Source: Paenibacillus sp. W2I17 | Lineage (GTDB): Bacteria; Bacillota; Bacilli; Paenibacillales; Paenibacillaceae | Length of the DNA: 64,000 nt | Reading direction: 5' to 3' | NCBI RefSeq assembly: GCF_030815985.1 | Contig: NZ_JAUSXM010000001.1 | Coordinates: forward strand, 744,001 to 808,000 | Shown: positions 30,113-38,840 of the stretch, piece after piece | Layout of the letters: each line of letters opens with the position of its first letter | Position numbering within the stretch: position 1 is the first letter of the stretch | Program-made: the position numbers and the translations under genes | Notes under the pieces: model-generated | Database searches by the model: none | The model's input: the letters and a program-made list of their open reading frames with translations, nothing else | What the model was told of the DNA's origin: nothing

Positions 30113-30354
30113 CCGAATAGACCTAACTATAAAATTCGTTATAGGTTCAGGTGGGAAATTGTTATTCTCCTACACTACGCACCTCGTTATGCTTCTCAGT
30201 CAAACCAACTAGTTCCTCTCTACTTGTTTAATCTATTCTAATTTAAACTAGTCTTAATTATTGCAATGATAAAATAGCCGGTCGTTTTACCGTCTATAAG
30301 ACAATTTTCTTAGTTTGTAAAAAAAATCTTTCTTTCATAAAAAGTTATCGATTC
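30113..30354. other. intergenic, no gene seen
   Basis: AT-rich spacer between the SRAP remnant and the HxlR gene; no feature I can support. Confidence 0.4.
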
Positions 30355-30675
30355 TTATTCTAAATTGTAATCTCCCCACTCGCACATAGTTTGAAGGATT
30401 GGTAAAAATTTCTTACCAAGAGGGGTTAAACAATACTCGACTCTTGGTGGAACCTCTTTATAAATTTCACGATGCAGGAGTCCATCACTTTCTAACTCTC
30501 TGAGCTGCTTCGTTAGCATCGATTGCGTAATATCCGGAAAAACACGATTTATCTCCCCAAACCTTCTAGTTTCCTCGGCAATATACCATAAGATCGATAA
30601 TTTCCACTTCCCTGCAACTATTTTTTGGACTTTATTTAGTCCGCAATCAGACGAATACTTGTTGTTGTGATACAT
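30355..30675 (-). CDS. HxlR-family transcriptional regulator
   Basis: 106 residues with the HxlR winged helix: KVQKIVAGKWKLSILWYI, RFGEINRVFPDITQSMLTKQLRELE, DGLLHREIYKEVPPRVEYCL. A Cys at position 11, before the first helix, matches the thiol-sensing Cys of YodB/HypR-type members. ATG after GGAGGGG. It is divergent from the DHA2 pump at 30853, the classical layout for a repressor and its target. Confidence 0.88.
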   Translation of the reverse strand: MYHNNKYSSDCGLNKVQKIVAGKWKLSILWYIAEETRRFGEINRVFPDITQSMLTKQLRELESDGLLHREIYKEVPPRVEYCLTPLGKKFLPILQTMCEWGDYNLE

Positions 30676-30852
30676 ATTTTCCCCTCCAAAATAAATATAC
30701 AGGCTCTTAGAAGCGTGTAAAAACTCTTTAGTATTGTTTTTTATAGTATGTTCTAAAAAAGATCGTACTTGTTTAAAGTAAGATACTTTAATAAGATTAC
30801 GGAGCGAAACAATATGGTAATTATACTTTATAGAAGATGGAGGAATAAAGGG

Positions 30853-32301
30853 TTGAAATCTTTGGAATTGAAAAAATACAATACGAGTGCGATTATGGCA
30901 GCTTTGCTTATATGTGGTTTTTTCGGCTATCTAAGCGAAACGGCTATCAATATTGCAATGACTAATTTGATGGAAGTATTCCAAATTTCGGCTGCGACGG
31001 TACAGTGGTTAACGACGGGCTACATGTTGACCATAGGCATTTTAACGCCAATAAGCGCAATGTTGTTGCAGATGTTTTCTACAAGAAAGCTCTTCACAGT
31101 TTCGCTCATCAGTTTAATCGTGGGTACATTGATCGCGGCGTTGGCGTTAAATTTTGAAATGTTGATGTTCAGTCGAATTTTACAGGCAGTAGGCATGAGC
31201 ACCTTGATCCCCCTGTTGTTCAATACAGTTCTCGTCATCTATCCGCAAAATAAACGGGGTGCAGCGATGGGATTAGTCGGGCTTGTTACCATGTTTGCCC
31301 CAGCGCTCGGCCCGACCTTTGGGGGGCTGGTAGTTGGATATTTAACATGGCAGTATATTTTCTGGTTCTCACTTCCATTTTTAGTCGTAGGATTGTTGAT
31401 GGGGTTGAAGTATTTAGAGAACGTTACTGATGTCAAAAAGCAGCGGATTGATTTACTGTCTGTGTTGTTGTCAACGATTGGATTCGGCGGAGTTGTTTTT
31501 GGCTTTAGTCAGGTAGGCGAAGGATCTGAAGGCTGGGGGAATCCGGTTGTGATCACTTCAATCATTGTCGGCCTCATTGCACTGGTGCTGTTCGTGTTGC
31601 GTCAGAACGTTATGAGTAGTCCGATGATGAACCTGAGCGTGTTCAAGTATCCCATGTACCTTGTTGGGCTGATTCTGGTAGCGTTATGCCCGATGATTTT
31701 TATGACGACCCTGATTATCCTGCCAATGTTTTTGCAGACGGGCGCCGGATTGTCTCCGTTCACTGCGGGACTCATGCTTTTGCCGGGTAGTGCGCTTTTC
31801 GGTCTCCTCTCCCCGCGCATAGGGCACTTATTCGATAAACATGGGCCAAAATGGCTCGTTATCCCCGGATTCGTGATCGTTTTAGTCATGTTATGGTTCT
31901 TCACTAACCTATCTCCTGCTTCTTCAATCGCCTTTATGGTGGCTGTGCATATAGGGCTCTCTATTGGGACAGCCTTGATCTTAATGCCTGCTCAAACGCA
32001 CGCGCTAAATCAATTGCCGCCAGACTTGTACCCGCACGGTACGGCAGTCATAAACACATTGCCACAGGTTACGGGAGCGATTGGAATTGCTGTAGCTGTC
32101 AGTATCCTTATGGGCGGTATGGATAAATACCTGCACGGCTTCTCCGCTCTTTCCAAACAGGTCGAGATGGCAAACGCGATGTCGGCAGGAGCATACAACG
32201 TATTCGTGTACATGATTATCCTGGCCCTAATTGGCTTGGTCACAGCGTTCTTCATTCGCCGCAGCGTAGTCAACCGCAAAGAGGTGCATTCGCAACATTA
32301 A
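30853..32301 (+). CDS. MFS exporter, 14-helix DHA2 type (LmrB/EmrB-like)
   Basis: About 482 residues from the TTG at 30853, nine bases after GGAGG; an ATG at 30769 in the same frame has no ribosome site and would sit in the promoter region. Fourteen helices; motif ETAINIAMTNLMEVFQIS at helix 1, QWLTTGYMLTIGILTPISAML, and motif C GLVTMFAPALGPTFGGLVVG. LmrB-like pumps give resistance to lincomycin or other lipophilic drugs; the substrate here is unknown. Probably controlled by the divergent HxlR gene. Confidence 0.87.
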   Translation: MKSLELKKYNTSAIMAALLICGFFGYLSETAINIAMTNLMEVFQISAATVQWLTTGYMLTIGILTPISAMLLQMFSTRKLFTVSLISLIVGTLIAALALNFEMLMFSRILQAVGMSTLIPLLFNTVLVIYPQNKRGAAMGLVGLVTMFAPALGPTFGGLVVGYLTWQYIFWFSLPFLVVGLLMGLKYLENVTDVKKQRIDLLSVLLSTIGFGGVVFGFSQVGEGSEGWGNPVVITSIIVGLIALVLFVLRQNVMSSPMMNLSVFKYPMYLVGLILVALCPMIFMTTLIILPMFLQTGAGLSPFTAGLMLLPGSALFGLLSPRIGHLFDKHGPKWLVIPGFVIVLVMLWFFTNLSPASSIAFMVAVHIGLSIGTALILMPAQTHALNQLPPDLYPHGTAVINTLPQVTGAIGIAVAVSILMGGMDKYLHGFSALSKQVEMANAMSAGAYNVFVYMIILALIGLVTAFFIRRSVVNRKEVHSQH

Positions 32302-32559
32302 TGTTTTGTCAGCGATTCTCTTATCAGTGCCTATGAAGAACGTTCACACAAAATGGTAGGGACCTCTATTTATCCATAAGTACAAAAAAGTGTACTAAGG
32401 CAATTTAAATTGCCCTCTTCCAAAAGATGAGCAATGATTTTATTCTAGAAGATGAATGTAACAAAAATAATCAATAAAATTCAATCATATCCAAATAAGC
32501 ATGGATTTATCAAAAACATTATGTGAAGAAACATCGAAACACAAGAGGAGGTTATACTA

Positions 32560-33234
32560 ATGACTACTAAATCTTTTCAAGAAGTTGTACGCTCTCGACA
32601 ATCTGTGCGTCAATTTCTCTCTACACCCGTTACGGAAGAAGTGATTCGTGAGGTTCTCGAAGATGCTCAATATACACCGTCTAATTGCAATACGCAGCCT
32701 TGGAATGTTCATATTGTTTCAGGTGATAAGAAGGATGAATTGAGTAAAGCTTTGTTACGCGCGAATGAGGAAGGGAATCATACACCAGATTTTACATTTG
32801 ATATGAACGCCTTTTACGGCCGATATGGCGAACGCAAAAATACGCATGGAAAAGCTTATTATGAATCACAAGGAATAGCACGAGAAGATTACAAAGGTCG
32901 CAAGCAGGCAGCTGCACAAAATTATAATTTTTTTAATGCACCCCATGTTGCTTTCTTATTTATGCCTTCATTTGGAGATAATGTGCGTGTCGCATCTGAT
33001 ATTGGAATGTATGGTCAGTCATTTCTACTAGCGCTCGAGGCACGTGGGATAGGCGGTATTCCCCAGACAGCATTAGGCTTTTCTGCTGATACTGTCCGCG
33101 AAGTTCTTGGAGTATCGGGCGAACTAAAATTATTATTTGGAATATCATTTGGTTACCCAGACAAAGAAGCACCAGTAAATGGTTTTCGGATGGGTCGTGA
33201 CTCAATCGAGGATAGTGTGACATTCCATCGTTAA
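32560..33234 (+). CDS. nitroreductase-family flavoprotein
   Basis: 224 residues. N-terminal FMN contacts VRSRQSVRQFLSTPV, the segment YTPSNCNTQPWNVHIVSG, and C-terminal GGIPQTALGF and FGISFGYPDKEAPVNGFRM. Such homodimeric enzymes use NAD(P)H to reduce nitroaromatics and quinones. ATG after AGAGGAGG. It lies 258 bp after the DHA2 pump, possibly under its own promoter, and ends at the terminator at 33321. Confidence 0.9.
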   Translation: MTTKSFQEVVRSRQSVRQFLSTPVTEEVIREVLEDAQYTPSNCNTQPWNVHIVSGDKKDELSKALLRANEEGNHTPDFTFDMNAFYGRYGERKNTHGKAYYESQGIAREDYKGRKQAAAQNYNFFNAPHVAFLFMPSFGDNVRVASDIGMYGQSFLLALEARGIGGIPQTALGFSADTVREVLGVSGELKLLFGISFGYPDKEAPVNGFRMGRDSIEDSVTFHR

Positions 33235-33320
33235 ACAAACTCTATAATGATGATATCATCGTTCTCGATATCAATATCCAATGGATCAGTTACATCGAGT
33301 TCTAGAATTAGTTTGAAATA

Positions 33321-33356
33321 AAAGCAGCTAATCATTTTGGTCAGCTGCTTTGTTTG
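33321..33356 (+). terminator. terminator after the nitroreductase gene
   Basis: Stem AAAGCAGCT / AGCTGCTTT with a T-rich tail. Confidence 0.7.
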
Positions 33357-33360
33357 TTGT

Positions 33361-33389
33361 ATGAGCTATCGTTTCCCGTTAGTTGAACG
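33361..33389. repeat. family-2 short repeat
   Basis: ATGAGCTATCGTTTCCCGTTAG, immediately after the terminator tail. Confidence 0.65.
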
Positions 33390-33501
33390 TTATCTTTTTA
33401 ATTATGATATGTTTCACTTGTTTAATTGGTTAAATGGCCTTTATATAGCCATTGATCCCCAGTTTTCAAAAAATCAATATAGATGGCAACATTCCCATCA
33501 T

Positions 33502-33930
33502 CTACTTTTGCCAAAATAATTGAACCTCATTCTCACTCACTGGATCAAATCCGCGATACTCTAGGTTCCCTAACTCAATTTGTGATAAGACAGAAACATT
33601 TTGCTCAGATTCATCATCTTGTAAAGTATACGTATCATTCTGATCATCCCACGCCACTTCAGGGACAGATAATGTTGCTAAGGCTTCGTAATCTTTATTA
33701 TTCATAGCGTTAATTATTCTGAGTGCTGCATTCAAAGGGCCTCTAACTGTACCCATATCCATTTCATTCAAAGTATTCTGAGCCGCTTCTAATTCAGCCT
33801 TAAGTTGCTTGTTTTCAGCTTGAAGATCCTGAATTCCCTGATCATCTTGGGTAATAGGTAGATCTTCAACAGAATTATCACAAGCAGTCAATGCGGAAGC
33901 AAAAATAAACATCATTACAAATCTGTTCAT
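33502..33930 (-). CDS. small lipoprotein with coiled coil
   Basis: 142 residues from the ATG at 33930, behind AAGGAGG; an upstream in-frame start lacks a ribosome site. Signal peptide with lipobox (ASALTAC, Cys17), then an acidic stretch, a coiled coil (LQAENKQLKAELEAAQNTL) and a small C-terminal domain (ALRIINAMNNKDYEAL, VSENEVQLFW) with an NTF2/SnoaL-like feel. Anchored outside the membrane. Function unknown. It is bracketed by family-2 repeats at 33361 and 33995. Confidence 0.75.
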   Translation of the reverse strand: MNRFVMMFIFASALTACDNSVEDLPITQDDQGIQDLQAENKQLKAELEAAQNTLNEMDMGTVRGPLNAALRIINAMNNKDYEALATLSVPEVAWDDQNDTYTLQDDESEQNVSVLSQIELGNLEYRGFDPVSENEVQLFWQK

Positions 33931-33994
33931 TATACACCTCCTTGAATACGGTCTCCCTATATCTTGATTAACGAGCAATAAACAAGTTTAGTTA

Positions 33995-34022
33995 CGCTAA
34001 CCTGCCCGTTAGCTTAATGAAT
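33995..34022. repeat. family-2 short repeat, palindromic variant
   Basis: CGCTAACCTGCCCGTTAGCTTAATG; GCTAAC and GTTAGC are inverted around CTGCCC. Confidence 0.6.
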
Positions 34023-34052
34023 TAACGAGGAAAAGAACCGTCTAGTTTTATG

Positions 34053-34199
34053 CCTAATCGGTAATCGGACTATATTCTTGTCCATTCCGGCAATCGGTAC
34101 AAGTTCTTGTCCTTGGCTCGGGACACGAACTTGTACCGATAAAATAAAAAAGCCGCTAAAATAGCGACTTCAATGGGACAATGTTCTTGTCCCTCGACA
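34053..34199 (-). repeat. family-1 repeat, copy F (long form)
   Basis: Four units (CGGACTATATTCTTGTCC, CGGTACAAGTTCTTGTCC, the inverted GGGACACGAACTTGTACCG, GGGACAATGTTCTTGTCCC) and the hairpin GCCGCTAAAATAGCGAC with six minus-strand T. It starts 73 bp past the tdh stop and can serve as the kbl-tdh terminator. Confidence 0.85.
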
Positions 34200-34271
34200 T
34201 TTAAAGCATTCGGATTTAATCCGAATTGCTTTTTCTAGCGATGTCACTCTTCGATCGAATTCATAATAACT

Positions 34272-35231
34272 TTAAGCCTTGCGAAGCATTTGTCTCTCGC
34301 TTAGCTGTGAAAGCATATCCTTCGTCATGGCCTTCAGGTCGTAGCGAGCATGAAATCCCCATTCTGTTTTCGCTGCTGTCGCATCAATGGAATGCGGCCA
34401 GCTATCGGCAATCGCCTGTCTCTTCGGATCAACGTCATAATCGAGGATAAAGCCGGGAAGCTCATCCCGAATCGATGCAGCGATCGCCTCCGGATCCACG
34501 CTCATTGCGGTGACATTAAATGAATTTCGGTGCATCAACCGGGAAGAATCCGCTTCCATCAAATCGATGATAGCGTTCAGGGCATCCGGCATATACATCA
34601 TGTCCATGTTTGAGTTCTTGGCGATATAAGATGTATACCGGCCAGACGTCACGGCTGCGTAATAAATTTCCACGGCGTAATCCGTCGTTCCTCCGCCGGG
34701 AGGCGTCATATAAGATATCAAACCCGGGAATCGTAGCCCCCTAGTATCCAGGCCGTATTTGTGAAAATAATAATCACAAAGCAGTTCGCCGGACACTTTG
34801 TTCACGCCGTACATCGTATTGGGCCTCTGGATCGTATCCTGAGGGGTATTGTCTTTCGGAGTCAAAGGACCAAAAGATCCAATGGAGCTTGGAGTGAAAA
34901 ATTGGCAGCCGAGCTCCCTGGATATTTCAAGTGCATTCATCAATCCACCCATATTCAAATTCCAGGCAAGCAGTGGTTTCTCCTCTGCGGTAGCCGACAG
35001 CAGCGCAGCCAAATGGATGACGGTATCAACTTCGTACCGCTTGGCGATTTCGAACATCTCCTTATCATTCGTCACGTCCAGCAGCTCGAATGGCCCGGAT
35101 CGGGTAATTTCGTGGGCTGATGACCTGAGATCCGTAGCAACGACGTGATCCGCACCATAAATTTCACGTAATTTAACAACTAACTCAGAACCGATTTGGC
35201 CCAGTGCTCCGGTCACCAAAATCTTGATCAT
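34272..35231 (-). CDS. tdh: L-threonine 3-dehydrogenase, SDR/epimerase type
   Basis: 319 residues. Rossmann motif GALGQIG (8-14), Asp34 after beta-2 (VVATDLR) for NAD, catalytic Ser near 115 (TPSSIGSFGP), Tyr141 and Lys145 (YGVNK), and PGLISYMTPPGGGTTDYAV. This is the short-chain threonine dehydrogenase group that oxidises L-threonine to 2-amino-3-ketobutyrate, unlike the zinc Tdh of E. coli. Start ATG after GGGAGG; 37 bp after the kbl stop. The pairing with kbl strongly supports the function. Confidence 0.92.
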   Translation of the reverse strand: MIKILVTGALGQIGSELVVKLREIYGADHVVATDLRSSAHEITRSGPFELLDVTNDKEMFEIAKRYEVDTVIHLAALLSATAEEKPLLAWNLNMGGLMNALEISRELGCQFFTPSSIGSFGPLTPKDNTPQDTIQRPNTMYGVNKVSGELLCDYYFHKYGLDTRGLRFPGLISYMTPPGGGTTDYAVEIYYAAVTSGRYTSYIAKNSNMDMMYMPDALNAIIDLMEADSSRLMHRNSFNVTAMSVDPEAIAASIRDELPGFILDYDVDPKRQAIADSWPHSIDATAAKTEWGFHARYDLKAMTKDMLSQLSERQMLRKA

Positions 35232-35268
35232 AAGACATTCCTCCCGAAATGTACTCCCGCGAATGCAG

Positions 35269-36459
35269 CTAAATCAGCTTCATTTCCTTGCCAACTTTCT
35301 CATAAACGGAGATCACCTGGTCGAGCATCTCCTTGGTATGGGCAGCTGTCGGCATGTTGCGTATTCTTCCGGTTCCTTTCGGAACCGTTGGAAACAGGAT
35401 TGCCTTGGCGTAAACGCCTTCTTCATAAAGCCGTTTGCTGAACAGTTGGGTGGTTACTTCATCGCCAATGATACAAGGTGTGATTGGCGTTTCGCTTTGG
35501 CCTACATCATATCCAAGCCGGCTCAAGCCATTTTTCAAATCATTGCCGTTCTCCCACAGCTTCTCGATCAACTCTTTGTCATTCATCAAAATGTCGACAG
35601 AAGCGCTGCAAGAAGCGATTGCAGCCGGAGGTAGCGATGTCGAGAACAGAAACGGACGGCTTCTTAGCTTCAACCATTCGATCAGTTGTTTTTTACCCGC
35701 CACATAACCGCCGACAACGCCAATCGCCTTGGAAAGAGTACCAATTTGAAAGTCAATGCGGTCGGACAATCCAAAATGCTTCACGGTTCCCGCACCTGCT
35801 CCGAGAACGCCCGAACCGTGGGCATCATCCACATAAGTAATCAGATCGAATTCTTCTGCTATTTTCACGATTTCAGGCAGCTTTGCTATATCACCATCCA
35901 TGGAGAAAACCCCGTCGGTGATGACCATAATTTTATGGTACTGACCGGATTCCTTGGCATCTTTCGCCTGCTGTCTTAAATCATTCATATCCGAATGCTT
36001 AAAGCGAATCACCTTGGCTCTCGACAGGCGGCAGCCATCAATAATCGAAGCGTGGTTCAGCTCATCTGATAAAATCGCATCATGCTGGTCCATTACCGCG
36101 GATATAGCAGCCATATTGCAGTTAAATCCCGATTGATACACGATAACGGCTTCCGTTTTTTTGAAACGGGCCAGTTTTTCTTCAAGCTCAATATGAAGAT
36201 CCATCGTACCATTAATTGTTCTCACAGCCCCTGCGCCTGCCCCGTATGTCTGCGACGCCTTAACTGAAGCATCAATCAGGCGGTAATCTGTTGCCAGTCC
36301 CAAATAGTTATTGGAAGACAAATTGATTAGGGACTTTCCGTCGATACGAATAACAGGACCATTTGCACCCTGCAGCGTATCGATGACGTTATATAGACCT
36401 TTAGTCTTTAGATCTTCGATGTTCGAACTTAAAAATTGGTCCAATGCTTGACTTGACAT
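35269..36459 (-). CDS. kbl: glycine C-acetyltransferase (2-amino-3-ketobutyrate CoA ligase)
   Basis: 396 residues, the normal length. Alpha-oxoamine synthase fold type I with [41 protein letters not shown] and the PLP lysine Lys244 in [13 protein letters not shown]. It splits 2-amino-3-ketobutyrate with CoA to glycine and acetyl-CoA. First gene of the kbl-tdh operon, which turns threonine into glycine and acetyl-CoA. ATG after GAGGAGGG. Promoter at 36525-36552. Confidence 0.94.
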   Translation of the reverse strand: MSSQALDQFLSSNIEDLKTKGLYNVIDTLQGANGPVIRIDGKSLINLSSNNYLGLATDYRLIDASVKASQTYGAGAGAVRTINGTMDLHIELEEKLARFKKTEAVIVYQSGFNCNMAAISAVMDQHDAILSDELNHASIIDGCRLSRAKVIRFKHSDMNDLRQQAKDAKESGQYHKIMVITDGVFSMDGDIAKLPEIVKIAEEFDLITYVDDAHGSGVLGAGAGTVKHFGLSDRIDFQIGTLSKAIGVVGGYVAGKKQLIEWLKLRSRPFLFSTSLPPAAIASCSASVDILMNDKELIEKLWENGNDLKNGLSRLGYDVGQSETPITPCIIGDEVTTQLFSKRLYEEGVYAKAILFPTVPKGTGRIRNMPTAAHTKEMLDQVISVYEKVGKEMKLI

Positions 36460-36481
36460 TCCATTCCCTCCTCGATATACG

Positions 36482-36504
36482 TATGTCCTCGTACAGGAGA
36501 CATA
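36482..36504. promoter_or_regulatory. inverted repeat in the kbl leader, possible operator
   Basis: TATGTC-N11-GACATA, with inner TCC/GGA symmetry, about 15-35 bp after the predicted transcription start and before the ribosome site. It could be a repressor site or a leader hairpin. Confidence 0.45.
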
Positions 36505-36524
36505 GTATTCTTCAAAAAAACCCT

Positions 36525-36552
36525 GTTATAAAAGGAAATAAACTAATTTCAA
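36525..36552 (-). promoter_or_regulatory. probable sigma-A promoter of kbl-tdh
   Basis: TTGAAA (36552-36547), a 16-bp spacer and TATAAC (36530-36525) on the minus strand, about 65 bp before the start codon. Confidence 0.6.
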
Positions 36553-36603
36553 TGTATCATCATTTTTATTTTTTGTACACATGTGGCGGACAAAAAATAA
36601 AAA

Positions 36604-36655
36604 TATCCGCAAAAAAACATAGCGATTGCTTCCCCCATTCTCGGAAGCAATCGCT
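36604..36655 (-). terminator. strong terminator upstream of the kbl promoter
   Basis: A 13-bp stem AGCGATTGCTTCC / GGAAGCAATCGCT and a minus-strand T run (ATGTTTTTTT). It insulates kbl from upstream transcription. It is upstream of, not inside, the predicted kbl transcript. Confidence 0.8.
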
Positions 36656-36719
36656 ACTAAATCTTTGCTTATATCTTTTGCTGCTCTGTAGTTTGCGATA
36701 CCATGCCGATTAGATACAC

Positions 36720-36866
36720 GACTAATCGGTAATAGGAACAGGTTCTTGTCCAATACGGTAATCGGTACAAGTTCTTGTCTTCGGCTCGGGACACGAACTT
36801 GTACCGATAAAATTAAAAAGCCGCTAAAATAGCGACTTCAATGGGAATATGTTCTTGTCCCTCGAC
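36720..36866 (-). repeat. family-1 repeat, copy G (long form)
   Basis: Four units plus the hairpin GCCGCTAAAATAGCGAC and boundary TCCCTCGACA. Same orientation as copy F, so the kbl-tdh operon stands between two direct copies. Confidence 0.85.
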
Positions 36867-36952
36867 AAGTTCCCTACCAAAAAATAAAAAACTTATCGGC
36901 TGATATCCGGTCCCAATTACAGGTTCCACAGAAAAACTGATTCCTTGTTTTT

Positions 36953-36984
36953 TTATTAAGCTATCGTTTCCCGTTAGCTTAATG
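36953..36984. repeat. family-2 short repeat, best-preserved copy
   Basis: Seven T, then ATTAAGCTATCGTTTCCCGTTAGC and TTAATGA; ATTAAGCTA and TTAGCTTAAT are inverted repeats. Confidence 0.7.
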
Positions 36985-37068
36985 ACTTGTGACGCCTTTC
37001 ACCGTGATGAATTCATTCAAATGCTAAGTAAATACTTCATTATACAAACAAAAAAACCACTCCCGACA

Positions 37069-37146
37069 TGAACTGCACCCCAATTGTTAGACACAACTAC
37101 CAATTGGAGGTGCAGTTTTTTTATGACTAAATTCAGTTCAGAATTT
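37069..37146 (+). mobile_element. left end of an IS3-family (IS150-like) element, remnant
   Basis: TGAACTGCACCCCAATTGTTAG begins as IS150-group ends do. An inverted block (CCAATTGGAGGTGCAG) makes a terminator-like hairpin, then ATGACTAAATTCAGTTCAG encodes MTKFSSEF, the start of OrfA. Similarity stops there, so only about 80 bp survive. Confidence 0.55.
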
Positions 37147-37348
37147 CTCCCTGAATCGCTAGGCTTCCAATCGCCTTAAATCGTTCTACCTCTATGGTTT
37201 TGCCGAAATAATCGGCTGGATCAACGTCTTCCATCAGTCCCCATTCGACCATATCTGGCGTACGGGTCAGCAATTTCCGATGCGACTGTCGAGAATCCTC
37301 TCTATCGCTGGATATTCCTCGAATCTTCTTTCGATGAAATGTTGAATA
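37147..37348 (-). other. short protein-like remnant of unknown family
   Basis: One minus frame reads RKLLTRTPDMVEWGLMEDVD then PADYFGKTIEVERFKAIGSL, looking like the end of a real gene, but there is no start and I do not recognise it. It may continue the locus of the 37374 gene. Confidence 0.3.
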
Positions 37349-37377
37349 ACCGCCCCGTAAAGGGGCGGTTTTCTTAG
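37349..37377. terminator. GC-rich hairpin terminator
   Basis: AACCGCCCC-GTAAA-GGGGCGGTT followed by TTC TTA on the plus strand; directly adjoins the stop of the 37374 gene on the minus strand. Confidence 0.7.
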
Positions 37378-38051
37378 GCTTGCATAAATGCTTCTAACGG
37401 TTCCAGAATCGCGAACGTCTTCTTTGCATCCTTCTTCCGTTGCTCCTCATAGAGTTTGGTCAACTCTTCGAATGATTTAGCTTTAATCTTCGTATAACTC
37501 GATTTGGTGTATCTGATTATGTACGTCTCTACCCCTTCCTCTTCACTCCACTCGTAAACGACATCATATTTGTCCCTCAAATTCTTTAATTGAAGTGACC
37601 GGCGCAACACTGCAAAGTGTTCTTCAATGGCTTCATCGCATTCCTCTATAATCTTCTCGTACGTGCAGCCAACTCGCATCAGAATCTCCGATGCCCGTTC
37701 ATCGCCGTATCTCGCGAGAAATTCCTTCAACGAAACCAGCGCATATAGCAATATTTGTTCCTGGTCATTCGGATTCCTGTATTCATAACAGCCTACAACC
37801 AAATTGCGGTCGGTCATCTCCTCCTTACTGAATTGCATATTAAACAAATACTCGAGTGTCTTTTGCTTCATAACGGTTTCCAACATCTGTTCTTTATCAA
37901 TCCTGATGCCCGTTGTCACCCACGGAAACGGTAGTTGGCCGTTACCTTCACGCGGTATGCTACCCCTAAGATTCAAAATCGGCATACCCGTAGCAATTGC
38001 GTACGACCTGTTATATCCTTCGCCCGCGAATATTTCCTGTTCTTCTAGCAT
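37374..38051 (-). CDS. hypothetical protein, 225 residues
   Basis: No family recognised. Soluble, charged, no signal peptide or membrane helix. The N-terminal part (GYNRSYAIATGMPILNLRGS, LPFPWVTTGIRIDKEQM) and the acidic helical middle (YEKIIEECDEAIEEHFAVLR) look like a genuine cytoplasmic protein. The C terminus is rich in Lys/Glu (ELTKLYEEQRKKDAKKTF). ATG after AGGAGG. It sits alone between an IS3 remnant and family-1/2 repeats, so it may be part of a former mobile region. Confidence 0.6.
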   Translation of the reverse strand: MLEEQEIFAGEGYNRSYAIATGMPILNLRGSIPREGNGQLPFPWVTTGIRIDKEQMLETVMKQKTLEYLFNMQFSKEEMTDRNLVVGCYEYRNPNDQEQILLYALVSLKEFLARYGDERASEILMRVGCTYEKIIEECDEAIEEHFAVLRRSLQLKNLRDKYDVVYEWSEEEGVETYIIRYTKSSYTKIKAKSFEELTKLYEEQRKKDAKKTFAILEPLEAFMQA

Positions 38052-38409
38052 GTGTCCTGCCTCCTTTTAGTACCAAGTTCCATTCGGGGACTATTGCATC
38101 CATAAAACTACCACTTTTTTGTGCTGGTCTCTTATTAGTTCATCAGCGCTTTTCATTAACCCACGAAGATATTTCTGGGATATATTTTACCATATGAGAA
38201 CAATAAGTCCATCTAATGGTTCCGTTATCATGCCCGTTGGCTAATGCCGGCTGCCAGTCTAAAACTTTATTTTTACGGTCTAACAATTTATTTTCACAGA
38301 ACAGCTGAAGCCCAGGCGACCGACACGCCGCTGCTCTCTCCGATCCGGACGAGATCCGCGCAGCTTCATACATGGTGCCCAACGGTGCAGCTCACACACA
38401 GGACGTTCC
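38052..38409. other. upstream region of the hypothetical gene
   Basis: A 79-codon minus frame (38143-38382) has no family resemblance. TTGTTC...GGTAAAATA (about 38180-38210, minus) could be the promoter of the hypothetical gene. Nothing else supported. Confidence 0.35.
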
Positions 38410-38446
38410 TATTAAGCTAACCTGCGCGTTAATTGAATGGATTAAC
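38410..38446. repeat. family-2 repeat, diverged palindromic variant
   Basis: TTAAGCTAACCTGCGCGTTAAT, close to the 33995 copy and followed by the same TTAACGGG-like segment and a family-1 repeat. Confidence 0.55.
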
Positions 38447-38469
38447 GGGCAAAATAACGATTAGATATA

Positions 38470-38509
38470 CGCCTAATCGGCAATCGGACTATGTTCTTGT
38501 CCATCGACA
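38470..38509 (-). repeat. family-1 repeat, copy H (single unit)
   Basis: GCCTAATCGGCAATCGG, ACTATGTTCTTGTCC and TCGACA, parallel to the left end of copy F. Confidence 0.7.
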
Positions 38510-38840
38510 ATAATAAAAAAGCCAATTATATATCGCAAATAATCTTCGTAAGCAAATGATTTATAGGGGCCTTTCTCAAAGATTATAATTTCGGCATGTT
38601 CATCCGGACGGCGGAAGATAATGAAAACATACCAAAAAGAGCTATTTCCTTTATCAGAAATAGCTTCTTTTTGTATTTGACGTAGACAACCCGCTCATAG
38701 CGGCAATCTCAATCTAACCGGACACCCCGATTCCGTGTAGCCGGCACGAATAACAACGGGTATCCAGCTCATCCCGAGAGGTCCGAGCCATCATGTCCGG
38801 TGAACGACAGACACGCAAAAAGTTTGGATCACGCGCTTTT
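38510..38840. other. intergenic, one weak hairpin
   Basis: AAAGAGCTATTTCCTTTATCAG followed by AAATAGCTTCTTTTTG (about 38637-38673) forms a terminator-like hairpin in the plus direction. No gene seen. Confidence 0.4.

Noticed and set aside
36604..36655. Attenuator or T-box controlling kbl
   Set aside because: The hairpin lies upstream of the best promoter, and no T-box sequence or antiterminator alternative was found. It is more likely a plain insulating terminator.
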